The translations under genes and the position numbers were made by a program. Shown here piece after piece: positions 13,366 to 20,724 of a stretch of DNA of 52,473 nt (positions are counted from its first letter, which is position 1; each line of letters opens with the position of its first letter). Below the pieces are notes generated by a model. The model did no database searches, was not told the origin of the DNA, and saw nothing but the letters and a program-made list of their open reading frames with translations. The DNA is taken from positions 1 through 52,473 of IMG/VR virus record IMGVR_UViG_3300037245_002311. The stretch is one strand, 5' to 3'. The DNA is from a virus.

Positions 13366-13605
13366 ATGGCGACGAAGACTCGAGGGGGCAAGCGGCGAGC
13401 GTGGAAACGAATCCACCCTGGCGGCGGCGGCGACCCGTATCACGCCGAGGTGATCGAAGTCTATGGGAAGATCGGCGGAAAGAAGCGCGGCTCGCACTAT
13501 TCGATCACGAAGCACGGCGTCGCCGGCGCGAATGCACTGGCCGACGGCTGGCTCGAGCGACATCGAGCGCAGGCTGCGAAATTCGAAGCAGGGGGGAAAT
13601 CATGA
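13366..13605 (+). CDS. Hypothetical small basic protein
   Basis: A 79-residue basic, glycine-rich protein beginning MATKTRGGKRRAWKR. The start follows GGGGGGGGCTT. The charge and Lys/Arg clusters (KIGGKKRGSHYSITKHG) suggest nucleic-acid binding. No catalytic motif recognised. Confidence 0.65.
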   Translation: MATKTRGGKRRAWKRIHPGGGGDPYHAEVIEVYGKIGGKKRGSHYSITKHGVAGANALADGWLERHRAQAAKFEAGGKS

Positions 13606-13883
13606 GCACGAGAGACCTGCGCGATCAGTCGCGCGACTTCGAGACCTGCGGAAATAAGCGGCTCACCGATCTCCGCCTGAATGCCTGGGGCTTCGAGCTT
13701 TTCGTCGAGAGTTACTGGGATCAGATCGAGAAAATGATCACCAGCGGCGGCGTGCCGCCCGATCGCGAGCCCGACCTGGTGCTCGAGCTGACCTATCGCG
13801 GCATGAAGATCACGCTCGACCCAGGCCCAGGCCTGGCTGCCTGGGATCGCCCCGAGAAAGCAACCGCCGAGGCCGGATCATGA
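13602..13883 (+). CDS. Hypothetical protein
   Basis: A 93-residue protein with ribosome site AGGGGGGAAATC before ATG, the same block as at 10505 and 49845. It has an N-terminal charged helix (STRDLRDQSRDFE), an aromatic middle (LNAWGFELFVESYWDQIEK) and a beta-like end. The stop overlaps the next ATG. Function unknown. Confidence 0.68.
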   Translation: MSTRDLRDQSRDFETCGNKRLTDLRLNAWGFELFVESYWDQIEKMITSGGVPPDREPDLVLELTYRGMKITLDPGPGLAAWDRPEKATAEAGS

Positions 13884-14449
13884 GCGCCCGACGCTGGCCC
13901 GCAGAGCACCCGACCGACAAGCGACCCTGCCTGGTCTGCGAGGTGAAGCCCGTCGTCATGAAGCAGAGCCAGGTCGACCAGGTCGGCCGATGCGCAAACT
14001 GCTCGACGCCTTACGCCTTCCGAGACGATGCCGGCGAACTACTCGAGCTGCTCGAGTGTGCACTCGACGCCCAACTGCTGGCTGCAGCTCGTGAGGCCTG
14101 GGCCTCGATGCACCTTCAGATTCAGATCAGGCCCTGGCTGCTGAAAGACTGGCCGATCTGCACCTCAGCCTCCCAGGCTCACGCCGATCGCATCGAGGTC
14201 GGCGACCCTCAGCTGACCGACTTCGAGCGCTACATCGATCACCATCGGGCCGCCTGGCTGGTGCGGCCTGACCCGAACCAGCTCGACGAGCGCCTGACCG
14301 TGCAGGGCCGCGGCCGCGCTGCCTGCTGGGTGCGCCAGATCCCAGGCCAGAAGACGAAGATCGAGCACGGCGCGCTGCGCATCGATCCGGTCGACCTGCC
14401 CGAGGGCTCGAGAATCACGATCGAAAAACCAGGGGGTTTCACCGAATGA
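13880..14449 (+). CDS. Hypothetical zinc-ribbon protein
   Basis: A 189-residue protein with an N-terminal zinc ribbon (CLVC at about 17-20, CANC at about 38-41) and a larger C-terminal part of mixed structure with a beta-rich end (CWVRQIPGQKTKIEHGALRI). The family is unknown. ATG and stop each overlap neighbours by 4 nt, so it sits within a translationally coupled run. Confidence 0.68.
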   Translation: MSARRWPAEHPTDKRPCLVCEVKPVVMKQSQVDQVGRCANCSTPYAFRDDAGELLELLECALDAQLLAAAREAWASMHLQIQIRPWLLKDWPICTSASQAHADRIEVGDPQLTDFERYIDHHRAAWLVRPDPNQLDERLTVQGRGRAACWVRQIPGQKTKIEHGALRIDPVDLPEGSRITIEKPGGFTE

Positions 14450-14775
14450 GCGACCTTCACCTCGTGCTCGACTGGGTGCTCTGGCTGCTGCTGATCTCGA
14501 GCTGGGTTTTCGAGATCGTCGTGCGACGGCAGCGAAAGCAACGCGACGACCTGATCGCGAAGAATAAAGGCCTCAGGGCCCAGGTCGACGCGAATTCGGC
14601 CGGCGTGCTGAAGTGCTGCGTCGAGATCGTCGTGCTGATCTGGGCGGGGCTCGACAAGAGCCCGGAGCGCGAAGCCTTCGCGGTCTCACGTGCGATCGAG
14701 CGGCTCGAGAAGGTGCGCAACCTCTTGAAAGAGCTGCGCGAAGAGCTTGAAAAGGTCAGGGCAGGGGCAGATTGA
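14446..14775 (+). CDS. Membrane-anchored coiled-coil protein
   Basis: A 109-residue protein with one N-terminal transmembrane helix (LDWVLWLLLISSWVFEIVV, about 8-26), a basic patch (RRQRKQR) indicating a cytoplasmic C-terminus, and a charged helical domain (AIERLEKVRNLLKELREELEKV). It could be an inner-membrane protein involved in superinfection exclusion or host membrane processes; no family recognised. Confidence 0.68.
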   Translation: MSDLHLVLDWVLWLLLISSWVFEIVVRRQRKQRDDLIAKNKGLRAQVDANSAGVLKCCVEIVVLIWAGLDKSPEREAFAVSRAIERLEKVRNLLKELREELEKVRAGAD

Positions 14776-15332
14776 TGCTCTTTCTGCGCGATCACCGCAC
14801 GCTGATCCTCGAGGGCATAAAGACCGAGACCAGGCGGCCGCATAGTCGACCGGTGAGCAGGCCTGGCGGCTCGCAGCGCACTCGGCTCGGCCGCCGGCCA
14901 GCGAGGCCCGAGGCTCTGCGGAAATTCTACACTCGGCCGGCATTCTGCAGGCCTGCCGGCGTGCCCTTCTGCACGTCACTGATTCTCGACTGCCAGCTCG
15001 AGCCGCTGGGCGACATCGACGCCGCCGGCGCCTATGCCGAGGGCTACTCGACCGTGCAGGGCTTCGTCGACGTCTGGAATCGAATATGGGGCGCCGGCAG
15101 CTTCGAGGCCCAGGCCGACGAAGAGATCTGGGTCGTGAAGTTTAAGCTGATCGAGCAGCTCGCCTGCGCGACGTGCGGAATTCCGAAGACGGTCGGCGGC
15201 TCGTTTCTCGAGGTCGGGCTTTCTGGATTCACCCAGGCCGAGCAGTGCTGGGCCTGCCGGCGTGGCGACATCGAGCGCGGCGAGTGGAAGGCAGGCGGCG
15301 GCGACGAGCCCAGGCGCGAACTCTACGCTTGA
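14775..15332 (+). CDS. ASCH-domain protein with C-terminal zinc ribbon
   Basis: A 185-residue protein. The N-terminus (MLFLRDHRTLILEGIKTETRR) and the segment YSTVQGFVDVWNRIWG ... EIWVVKFKL are typical of phage ASCH-domain (PUA-like) proteins, which bind RNA or modified bases and include nucleases and amidohydrolases. A C-terminal extension adds CATC and CWAC, a probable zinc ribbon. A TTG lies just before the ATG; ATG 14775 is preferred. An ASCH protein in a genome with probable base modification is suggestive, but its substrate is unknown. Confidence 0.72.
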   Translation: MLFLRDHRTLILEGIKTETRRPHSRPVSRPGGSQRTRLGRRPARPEALRKFYTRPAFCRPAGVPFCTSLILDCQLEPLGDIDAAGAYAEGYSTVQGFVDVWNRIWGAGSFEAQADEEIWVVKFKLIEQLACATCGIPKTVGGSFLEVGLSGFTQAEQCWACRRGDIERGEWKAGGGDEPRRELYA

Positions 15333-15357
15333 CATCGTAAAGGGGCAGCCGCAGAAT
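15329..15357 (+). promoter_or_regulatory. Sigma-70-type promoter
   Basis: A perfect TTGACA (15329-15334), a 17-nt spacer and CAGAAT (15352-15357). It overlaps the end of the ASCH gene and lies 35 bp before the gene at 15392. It is the clearest housekeeping-type promoter in the left arm and contrasts with the sigma-28-like sites. Confidence 0.5.
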
Positions 15358-15391
15358 CACCTGGCTGAATCGAAATCGGAGGCGGCACTTA

Positions 15392-15757
15392 ATGGCGAAG
15401 AAGCGAAATCTGCATGCACTGCCCAGGCCGAAGAAGGCCTACCCGAAGAAGCCGCACGACTGCGATCACGACGGCCGCAAATTTGAACTGCAGGGCACCG
15501 TGCAGCCGGCGATCGCCTTCAATAAAGAGATCGGGCCCGACGACCCCGACCGCCAGGTGGTCGGGCACGTGCTGGCGCTCGGGCTCGTCAAGTGCGACGA
15601 ATGCGGGCAGCCCTTTCGATTCTTGAATCTTCCGACGAAGGGCAACCTACTGCAGGGCCCGCTGATGTCGCGGCAGAATCTGCAGCTGACGACACCCGTC
15701 GAGCCAGATACGAAAATCATCGCACCCGACAGCGCTGCGATTCTCGTGCCCCGGTGA
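15392..15757 (+). CDS. Hypothetical zinc-binding protein
   Basis: A 121-residue protein with a canonical Shine-Dalgarno (GGAGG). Lys/Pro-rich N-terminus (MAKKRNLHALPRPKKAYPKK), then DCDHDG and a CDECGQPFRF pair that may bind zinc together. Central beta-like section (TVQPAIAFNKEIGPDD; QVVGHVLALGLVKC). Function unknown. The stop overlaps the next GTG. Confidence 0.68.
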   Translation: MAKKRNLHALPRPKKAYPKKPHDCDHDGRKFELQGTVQPAIAFNKEIGPDDPDRQVVGHVLALGLVKCDECGQPFRFLNLPTKGNLLQGPLMSRQNLQLTTPVEPDTKIIAPDSAAILVPR

Positions 15758-16377
15758 TCGGCTGGACGCTTCACTCTCGACGAGAGCTTCGAAAGGTCTG
15801 CTTAACAAAGGGCGCACACTTCGACAGCTGGCTCGACTACGTGCGCGACCTGATCGAGTTTCACGGCCGCAACTCTCGAATTGCCTACCAGGCTGCCATG
15901 CACAACGTCGAGCACGCCCTGCACTTCTGCGACTGGCGACTGTGGGCGATGTCGGTCGGCGGTCAGCCTGAAGGCGTGCGGATCGTTCACTTCTGCCGAA
16001 AGGCGATCGGGCACACTGGCGCGCACTCGCCGATCACACCCTCGACCCTTTACTGCTCACTCTGGTGGCGAGGCACTGAGCCGCCGCCGCCGATCGCCTT
16101 TCCGCCGCCCAGGCTGAAAAATTGCCGCTGCATCCTGGTGACTGAGGGCAGATCGCCGCTCACCGGCCTGGCCGCGATGCTGAACGGCGCGACCGTCAGC
16201 ACCGAGCTGACGCCGGAAGCTGCGCCAGGAATCGAGGCGATATTCGACGCAGTGCAGGAGTCGCGGCCAGAACTCAATACTGCTCGAGGGGGCCTGAGCC
16301 CAGAGCGGCTCGAGCGCCTGAACACGCCAGATCCGAGGGCGTATGAGTCGCCGATGAATCGAAAGGGGAAAAAGTGA
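15754..16377 (+). CDS. Hypothetical protein
   Basis: A 207-residue protein from GTG 15754, overlapping the previous stop. N-terminal helical domain with His/Trp clusters (RIAYQAAMHNVEHALHFCDWRLW), a Cys/His-rich middle (VHFCRKAIGHTGAH) and a Pro-rich linker, then a polar tail ending in MNRKGKK. No known family or catalytic motif recognised; metal binding through Cys/His is possible. Confidence 0.65.
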   Translation: MIGWTLHSRRELRKVCLTKGAHFDSWLDYVRDLIEFHGRNSRIAYQAAMHNVEHALHFCDWRLWAMSVGGQPEGVRIVHFCRKAIGHTGAHSPITPSTLYCSLWWRGTEPPPPIAFPPPRLKNCRCILVTEGRSPLTGLAAMLNGATVSTELTPEAAPGIEAIFDAVQESRPELNTARGGLSPERLERLNTPDPRAYESPMNRKGKK

Positions 16378-16598
16378 AGCTCATTATCGAGACGCGAAAC
16401 GGATTCTATGACGGCTGGCTGGCTGAGATTCTCGGCCTCGAGCTGCCCGAGGGGCTCGACGACCAGGGCGTCGAGAGCGGGCGACAGACGGCAGCCGAAA
16501 GCGGCGAGCCCTGCCTGCTTCTGCGGGCACTGAGGCTCGAGCTTTCGCAGGGGGTGCGGAATCTCAAGGCGAGCTTTCAGCTCGAGGTGCGCGACTGA
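16374..16598 (+). CDS. Hypothetical small protein
   Basis: A 74-residue acidic protein from GTG 16374 overlapping the upstream stop (GTGA). It starts with a beta strand (MKLIIETRNG), then mixed segments with a C-terminal strand pair (LRALRLELSQGVRNLKASFQLEV). Function unknown. Confidence 0.65.
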   Translation: MKLIIETRNGFYDGWLAEILGLELPEGLDDQGVESGRQTAAESGEPCLLLRALRLELSQGVRNLKASFQLEVRD

Positions 16599-16894
16599 TG
16601 AATGCTGACGACCTTCACCGCTACTGGCAGCTGCTGAACGAAACGATCGACATCGGCATGAGCCGCTTCACCGAGCAGGTCGACCGCATCGAGGCCGCAG
16701 CCGAGAAGATCGCGAAGGCGAGCGAGCCGCCGCGATATGAGGTCAGGACGATTGACCGCGAGACGATCGAGGCGGCCGTGCGCGACCTGATCGAGCGGGG
16801 CTATTCCGACGAGCAGATTCTCGGGAAATTGAAGAAGAGAGCAGGCTGGCGCTGGCGGCGCTTCGTCGGGCGCCTGAAGCTGGTGCTGCGCTGA
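16598..16894 (+). CDS. Hypothetical helical protein with basic C-terminus
   Basis: A 98-residue protein, ATG overlapping the upstream stop (TGATG). A coiled-coil N-terminal half (SRFTEQVDRIEAAAEKIAKA) is followed by an HTH-like acidic segment (IEAAVRDLIERGYSDEQILGKL) and a basic tail (KKRAGWRWRRFVGRLK). The middle resembles a small winged-helix or HTH; DNA binding is an inference. Confidence 0.65.
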   Translation: MNADDLHRYWQLLNETIDIGMSRFTEQVDRIEAAAEKIAKASEPPRYEVRTIDRETIEAAVRDLIERGYSDEQILGKLKKRAGWRWRRFVGRLKLVLR

Positions 16895-17238
16895 TGCCGC
16901 TGCCCAAGCCGTGCGAGGCTCAAGTGATCAAGCAACTCGAGGCCGCCCGGCTGCCGCCTGATATGGCACTTCGCTGGCAGATCACCCTCAACCCTGGCGC
17001 CGAGATCAGCAGAACGCTCGAGCTGCACTTCGACCTGAAGACGCAGCACCCAGATCGGCCTGGCGAGATTTCGACGCTCTTCAGGGTGAGGCACGTCACC
17101 TTCGAGCAGATCGAGCAGGCTTCAGACTGGCGATACTTCCTGAAAATCCAGATCGAGGTCTGCGCGACCGAGCTGCTCCAGGAAGGCTTCACTGCCTGGT
17201 TCAGCTGCGCACCGATCGCGCTGCTGAGGGCCGTCTGA
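16894..17238 (+). CDS. Hypothetical protein
   Basis: A 114-residue protein, ATG overlapping the upstream stop. The N-terminus is helical and the C-terminal two thirds beta-rich (TLELHFDLKTQ, FRVRHVTFEQI, YFLKIQIEVCATELL). Two cysteines only, no metal motif. No family recognised. Confidence 0.65.
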   Translation: MPLPKPCEAQVIKQLEAARLPPDMALRWQITLNPGAEISRTLELHFDLKTQHPDRPGEISTLFRVRHVTFEQIEQASDWRYFLKIQIEVCATELLQEGFTAWFSCAPIALLRAV

Positions 17239-17474
17239 TGCGCGACCGACGCCTGCTCGCACTTTCGAAGCTCGGCGAATTCGCCGCCTGGGCGAAGACG
17301 AAGGGCTACCGGCGCGAGAAGACAAAAGGCCACTATGAGGTGCTGCGACTTCGGAAGCCCGGCGAGAAGCCGAGGCTCTACTTTCGGCGCGATGTCGGCG
17401 GGGGCGTGCACGCGACCTGCCAGGCGGCATCGGTCGGCCTGGTGAAGCGATGGCTGCGCGAGCGTGAGGCATGA
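17238..17474 (+). CDS. Hypothetical basic protein, possible dsRBD-like fold
   Basis: A 78-residue basic protein. A helix (LLALSKLGEFAAWAKTKGYR), then strands (GHYEVLRLRK; PRLYFRRDVGGGVHATCQ) and a C-terminal helix (GLVKRWLRER) give an alpha-beta-beta-alpha order like the small dsRBD-type fold of HicA proteins. The HicA catalytic GSH motif is not seen (TKGHYE instead), and no antitoxin follows. Nucleic-acid binding is likely but unproven. Confidence 0.65.
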   Translation: MRDRRLLALSKLGEFAAWAKTKGYRREKTKGHYEVLRLRKPGEKPRLYFRRDVGGGVHATCQAASVGLVKRWLREREA

Positions 17475-18127
17475 AGCCCGATCCGCTCTGCGTCTGCAGC
17501 CACGTGCTGAGTCGGCACTTCTGCGGCAAAATCTGCGACGTCTGCGGGCCGCCGAAGGGCAAGGGCCGGAAAAATCGAGGCTGCCTGAAGTTTCGCGAGT
17601 CGCCCTTTCAGCTCGCGATCATGCCAGGCGCTCAGTTTGGGAAGACCCAGGCTCTCGAGACTGAACTGCGGCGGCGCTCTGGTGGCGACTTCGAGGTCGA
17701 TCGACTGACGCGCATGCCCGAGCGGCAGGTGCCGCCCGACCCGCAAAAGCCGCCGGCCAGCCTCGAGACTCAGGTGCCGAGATCGCACACCCCAGACCCG
17801 AGCACCAGCAAGCGAGCCGAGAAGCGAATGCGGCGCAGCGGGCTGATGAATGCCCAGAGCGCTGACGTGCTCTCGATCGTCGCCGAGTTTCCGATGAATG
17901 GCGCGAAGGCCCTGGCCGATCTGACAGTCGAAGGCTGCGCCGAGGGCCGCTGGCCGTCGCTCTGCGCTGACGACGAGACCCTGCGAAAGGTGCAGATCAG
18001 CCGCCGGCTCAGCGACCTGAAGGGCGACGGCTGGCTGATCGCGCACGATCACGACCAGGCGCTAAACGAATGCCCGCACGAGCTGGCGCCCTACGATCGA
18101 CTGCCCGACATCGAGGCGCCAGAATGA
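17471..18127 (+). CDS. Hypothetical zinc-cluster protein with winged-helix-like C-terminus
   Basis: A 218-residue protein with an N-terminal Cys/His cluster (CVCSHVLSRHFCGKICDVCG plus a later Cys, residues about 7-40), a proline-rich linker (90-115), and a C-terminal region (VLSIVAEFP...VQISRRLSDLKGDGWLIAHDHD) resembling a winged-helix in phage replication or regulatory proteins. It could be a transcription or replication accessory factor. No name can be given. Confidence 0.65.
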   Translation: MKPDPLCVCSHVLSRHFCGKICDVCGPPKGKGRKNRGCLKFRESPFQLAIMPGAQFGKTQALETELRRRSGGDFEVDRLTRMPERQVPPDPQKPPASLETQVPRSHTPDPSTSKRAEKRMRRSGLMNAQSADVLSIVAEFPMNGAKALADLTVEGCAEGRWPSLCADDETLRKVQISRRLSDLKGDGWLIAHDHDQALNECPHELAPYDRLPDIEAPE

Positions 18128-18243
18128 CGATCGACGCCGTGCTGAGCTTTCTCGGCGACCTGGCCGGCTGGGTGATCGCGATCGCCTTCATCGTCGGATT
18201 CTGCGGCTGGGTCGACCGCGGAAAGCGCACCGGGCACTGGTGA
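18124..18243 (+). CDS. Small membrane protein
   Basis: A 39-residue protein starting MTIDAVLSFLGDLAGW, one transmembrane helix (about 13-30, ending FIVGFCGW) and a short basic tail. ATG overlaps the upstream stop. Function unknown. Confidence 0.55.
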   Translation: MTIDAVLSFLGDLAGWVIAIAFIVGFCGWVDRGKRTGHW

Positions 18244-18247
18244 CCGA

Positions 18248-18511
18248 ATGAGCGAAGGCGACCAACTGCAGATCGAGCCCGGCATTCTGGTCGAGGCGGT
18301 CGTCGACGACGCCCTGATCGGCTGCGGCGAGGTCGAAGAGCGCAGCCGCAGCTATTCGATCCGGCGCTCTCACGCTAGAATGGCCTGGCTGATCACCGAC
18401 GCCGATTCAGGGCAGACCCTCGCCACGATCACCGAGCACCAACTCGCCGAACTGCCGGCGCCTAAATATCGGAGATTTCTACAAATGCTCGAAGATTTCG
18501 AGAGCCGCTGA
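18248..18511 (+). CDS. Hypothetical protein
   Basis: An 87-residue protein, ATG 5 bp after the upstream stop. Acidic N-terminal half (IEPGILVEAVVDDALIGCGEVEE), then a beta-like segment (ARMAWLITDADSGQTLATITEHQLAEL) and a helix. No family recognised. The stop overlaps the start of the exported protein gene. Confidence 0.65.
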   Translation: MSEGDQLQIEPGILVEAVVDDALIGCGEVEERSRSYSIRRSHARMAWLITDADSGQTLATITEHQLAELPAPKYRRFLQMLEDFESR

Positions 18512-18855
18512 TGATCGACCGCCGAGCCTTCCTGCAACGAGCGAGCGCGCTGCTCGCCGCCTGCGCGATCTACCGGCCTGCCGCTGCAGCCGCCGACGAC
18601 CTGCTCGAGCGCGAGAAGCTCGACGCGAAAGAGCGCATTCTCGAGCTGAATTGTCACCCCGACCCATGGCTGGCTGAGGTGATCGGACTCGAGGCCGGCG
18701 GGCCGATTCGCCTGGGCGACTTCATCGCGATCGACCCTCGAGGCCGAGCGATCCGAGCGACTGAGCCGGCGCAGGTGGTCGGCGTCGCCATTCGCTGCGA
18801 AGGCCGTCGCGTCTTCGTGCGCCGAAACGGCTATCTGAGGCTCGACGAATGCTGA
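18511..18855 (+). CDS. Exported protein with Tat-like lipoprotein signal
   Basis: A 114-residue protein whose N-terminus reads MIDRRAFLQRASALLAAC: a twin-arginine motif (RRAFL), a hydrophobic stretch and a lipobox (LAAC, Cys18). It would be a Tat-exported lipoprotein, or an exported protein cleaved after AAAAA. The mature part has an acidic helix and a compact beta domain (IRLGDFIAIDPRGRAIRATE, VVGVAIRCEGRRVFVRRNGYL) that resembles single phage cement-type barrels. An exported, folded early product suggests envelope-directed action such as exclusion. Last gene before the large repeat region. Confidence 0.65.
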   Translation: MIDRRAFLQRASALLAACAIYRPAAAAADDLLEREKLDAKERILELNCHPDPWLAEVIGLEAGGPIRLGDFIAIDPRGRAIRATEPAQVVGVAIRCEGRRVFVRRNGYLRLDEC

Positions 18856-19648
18856 ACTCTCAAAAGTTTCCGCGATGCCCTTCGTGACCTGGGAGCGGTC
18901 GCGATTCGTCGAAAGTTTTCGAGCGCCGGCGGCATCGATCTCTCGGCGCAACTCCTGCCCCTAGAAGCTCTCTAACTGCACGGCGTGCACTTTCAGCGCG
19001 TGGCGTTTTCACTTCAGCGAGATGCCCTTCTGGCCTGGGAGCGGGCCCGATCTCTTGAAAGTTTTCGAGATGCCCTTCTCGACCTGGGAGCAGGCCGGAT
19101 TCACCGAAAGTTTTCAGGATCACTTTTCGAGCTGGGAGCGCTCGAGATTTCACAAAAGTTTTCAGGATCACTTTTCGAGCTGGGAGCAGGCCGAGATCGC
19201 CGAAAGTTTCTGAGATCACTTTTCGAACTCGCAGCGGTCGAGATTCCGCAAAGGTTTCTGAGATCGATTCGCGCGCTGGAAAAGGTGGCTTCTTGAGTTT
19301 TTCGCGCATGACCAGCTTTTCGCGCGCCGAATCGGTTACCACCCGAGGCCCTCGGCAAGCCCGCGAAAACGCTCACCTTTTCGCGCAGGCGGAAACCGCT
19401 TTCTGCCAGGTTTCCGCTTTCTCGCAGTCGAATGAGGCCCAGGCTGAACTCGAGGCCGCCGCCGGCATTCATCCCGACCGAGATGCGATCGCGCGCTGAA
19501 AAACCAGCAAGCACGAAAAAAGCCCGGCGAAAAACGCAGCACTTTCAAGGGCTTGCGAGGCGCGATCGAAGGCCAGGCCGAAACGATCGGCTGCGCGAAT
19601 TATTCCCAGAAAGCAGCAGCGGCTGCCCTTTAGCGTTATTGTTTCGGC
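18856..19648. repeat. 793-bp non-coding region with 47-49-bp tandem repeats
   Basis: Units start with AAAGTTT(T) at 18863, 18912, 19058, 19107, 19155, 19203 and a variant AAAGGTTT at 19250; spacings are 49, 49, 48, 48 and 47 bp, with a gap of 146 bp (about three units) between the second and third. Each unit shares the core GAT(C/G)(A/C)CTTTTCGAGCTGGGAGC. Unit lengths that are not multiples of three argue against a repeat protein. Downstream (19296-19400) TTTTCGCGC occurs three times plus its complement, and GGAAACC/GGTTTCC forms a perfect inverted repeat near 19391. The layout is like iterons of an origin or a cluster of regulator sites. Open frames on both strands here are repetitive by-products. 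Confidence 0.7.
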
Positions 19649-20152
19649 ATGGCTGAGCAGGCCCTGCGCTACTTCGAGCTGCGAACTCGGGCGAAATATG
19701 AGGTCGAGACCGCGATCTTTTTCGAGACCGGCATCGAGAGCGCCGGCTTCGAACTGCCATTCTGCGGAATCACGCCGCCAGGCCTGCTCTATATCGACCC
19801 AGGCTTCGTCTGGGATGGGCCGAGCGGGCCGACCGTCGATCGAGAATGGAATATGAAGGCGTCACTGAAGCACGACCCGCTCGTGAAGCTTCTCAGGCAC
19901 ACCGGCTTCGGCCTGGTCGATCACGACGAGCGCCAGCTCGCTGCTGATCGCATCTATCTCGAGACCTGCCTCACTGCGATCGAGGATCTCGCCGACCTGG
20001 CCCCGAGAGAAACGGCCTGGGCCCGATTCAGCACGGCCGTGCGCTACAACTGGCGCCGCTCGAAGGCGCACCTGCACTATCGAGCGCTGAGGATTTTCGG
20101 CGCCTCAGCCGGCGAGCTTGAAGGCCCGCGCGAAATCCTGACGGCGATCTGA
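19649..20152 (+). CDS. DUF1353 family protein
   Basis: A 167-residue protein matching DUF1353, a family common in phages. The diagnostic block is IDPGFVWDGPSGP (about 49-61), then KASLKHDPLVKLLR and DERQLAADRIYLETCL. The family's role is unknown. No Shine-Dalgarno is evident; CGTTATTG lies 8 bp before the ATG and could be a -10-like element, so this may be another short-leader gene. Confidence 0.8.
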   Translation: MAEQALRYFELRTRAKYEVETAIFFETGIESAGFELPFCGITPPGLLYIDPGFVWDGPSGPTVDREWNMKASLKHDPLVKLLRHTGFGLVDHDERQLAADRIYLETCLTAIEDLADLAPRETAWARFSTAVRYNWRRSKAHLHYRALRIFGASAGELEGPREILTAI

Positions 20153-20403
20153 TGTCGCCCGAACTCGGCGAGATGACGATCGACCAGCTGGCCCGCGCGA
20201 TCTCCGATCACCTTTCGCTGCCCCATGAGCGAGAATCGCATAGCTGGCACGCCCAGATCGGTCGACTGCTCTCTGAGAAGATACGTCGCCAGGGTGCAGC
20301 GATGCAGGAAAAGCAGCGCCAGGCGAGACGGGCACTGGTGCAGCCGCCAGCTCAGGCCGCTGCAGGGGCGAGCACCAGCACCGCGGGCAGATCGGCCAGT
20401 TGA
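20152..20403 (+). CDS. Hypothetical small protein
   Basis: An 83-residue protein overlapping the upstream stop (TGATG). Helical N-terminus (MTIDQLARAISDHLSL), a basic middle (KIRRQGAAMQEKQRQARRA) and a low-complexity Ala/Gln/Ser tail. Function unknown. Last gene before the regulatory region. Confidence 0.65.
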   Translation: MSPELGEMTIDQLARAISDHLSLPHERESHSWHAQIGRLLSEKIRRQGAAMQEKQRQARRALVQPPAQAAAGASTSTAGRSAS

Positions 20404-20692
20404 CGCTATCCTGAGGCCTGAATGCTCGAGGCCTAGCAGAGGGCCAGCTACCCGACGCGAAAACCTGGCCGCACCAGCCAGGCCGGTCTCGAGCGCTTTG
20501 TCGCGACGGCTCTTCTCTTCTAGGGGTTTATGTAATAATGCAATAATAGTGATAGGTGCCGACCTTCCGATAAAACGCACCGAAGAGCCCGAAAAGGCTA
20601 AAGAATCCCGTTTGTCCGATCCGACAAAACTCTCGAGACCCGACAAAACGACCGCCGAGAATCGGCACCAGGTGCCGACTTTTGTCGGCTTC
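20404..20692. promoter_or_regulatory. Palindrome-rich, AT-rich control region
   Basis: This 289-bp segment separates early and late arms. It contains the most A/T-rich patch of the window (TATGTAATAATGCAATAATAG, about 20529-20549), a direct repeat GGTGCCGAC (20556 and 20671), a palindrome GGCACC-A-GGTGCC, and four TTGTCGG/CCGACAA elements, including CCGACTTTTGTCGG. A GAAAAGGCTAAAG half identical to the sigma-28-like -35 is at 20591, but its -10 partner (TCCGACAA, 13-nt spacer) is poor. The arrangement suggests several operators and a promoter for the gene at 20725. Confidence 0.55.
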
Positions 20693-20708
20693 TGTTCCAC
20701 GTGGAACG
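20693..20708. promoter_or_regulatory. parS: parS-like ParB-binding site
   Basis: TGTTCCACGTGGAACG contains a perfect 14-bp palindrome (GTTCCACGTGGAAC) and matches the bacterial chromosomal parS consensus TGTTNCACGTGNAACA at all but the last base; the CC/GG form is the one found in pseudomonads. It would load host ParB (a CTP-dependent clamp). No ParA or ParB gene is visible in the window. It lies 17 bp before the GTG of the putative late regulator. Confidence 0.8.
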
Positions 20709-20724
20709 CTGAGCGGGGCGCCTG

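Noticed and set aside
17238-17474. HicA-type toxin.
   Set aside because: The fold order is similar, but the catalytic GSH motif is absent and no HicB-like partner is adjacent.
18860-19342. Repeat-containing frames on both strands in the 48-bp repeat array.
   Set aside because: Unit lengths of 47 and 49 bp shift the frame; peptide repeats are a by-product of DNA repeats. No ribosome site.
20591-20627. Fourteenth sigma-28-like promoter (GAAAAGGCTAAAG...TCCGACAA).
   Set aside because: The -35 half is exact but the -10 half has 6 of 8 matches and the spacer is 13 nt, with no ATG at the right distance. It may be a decayed copy.
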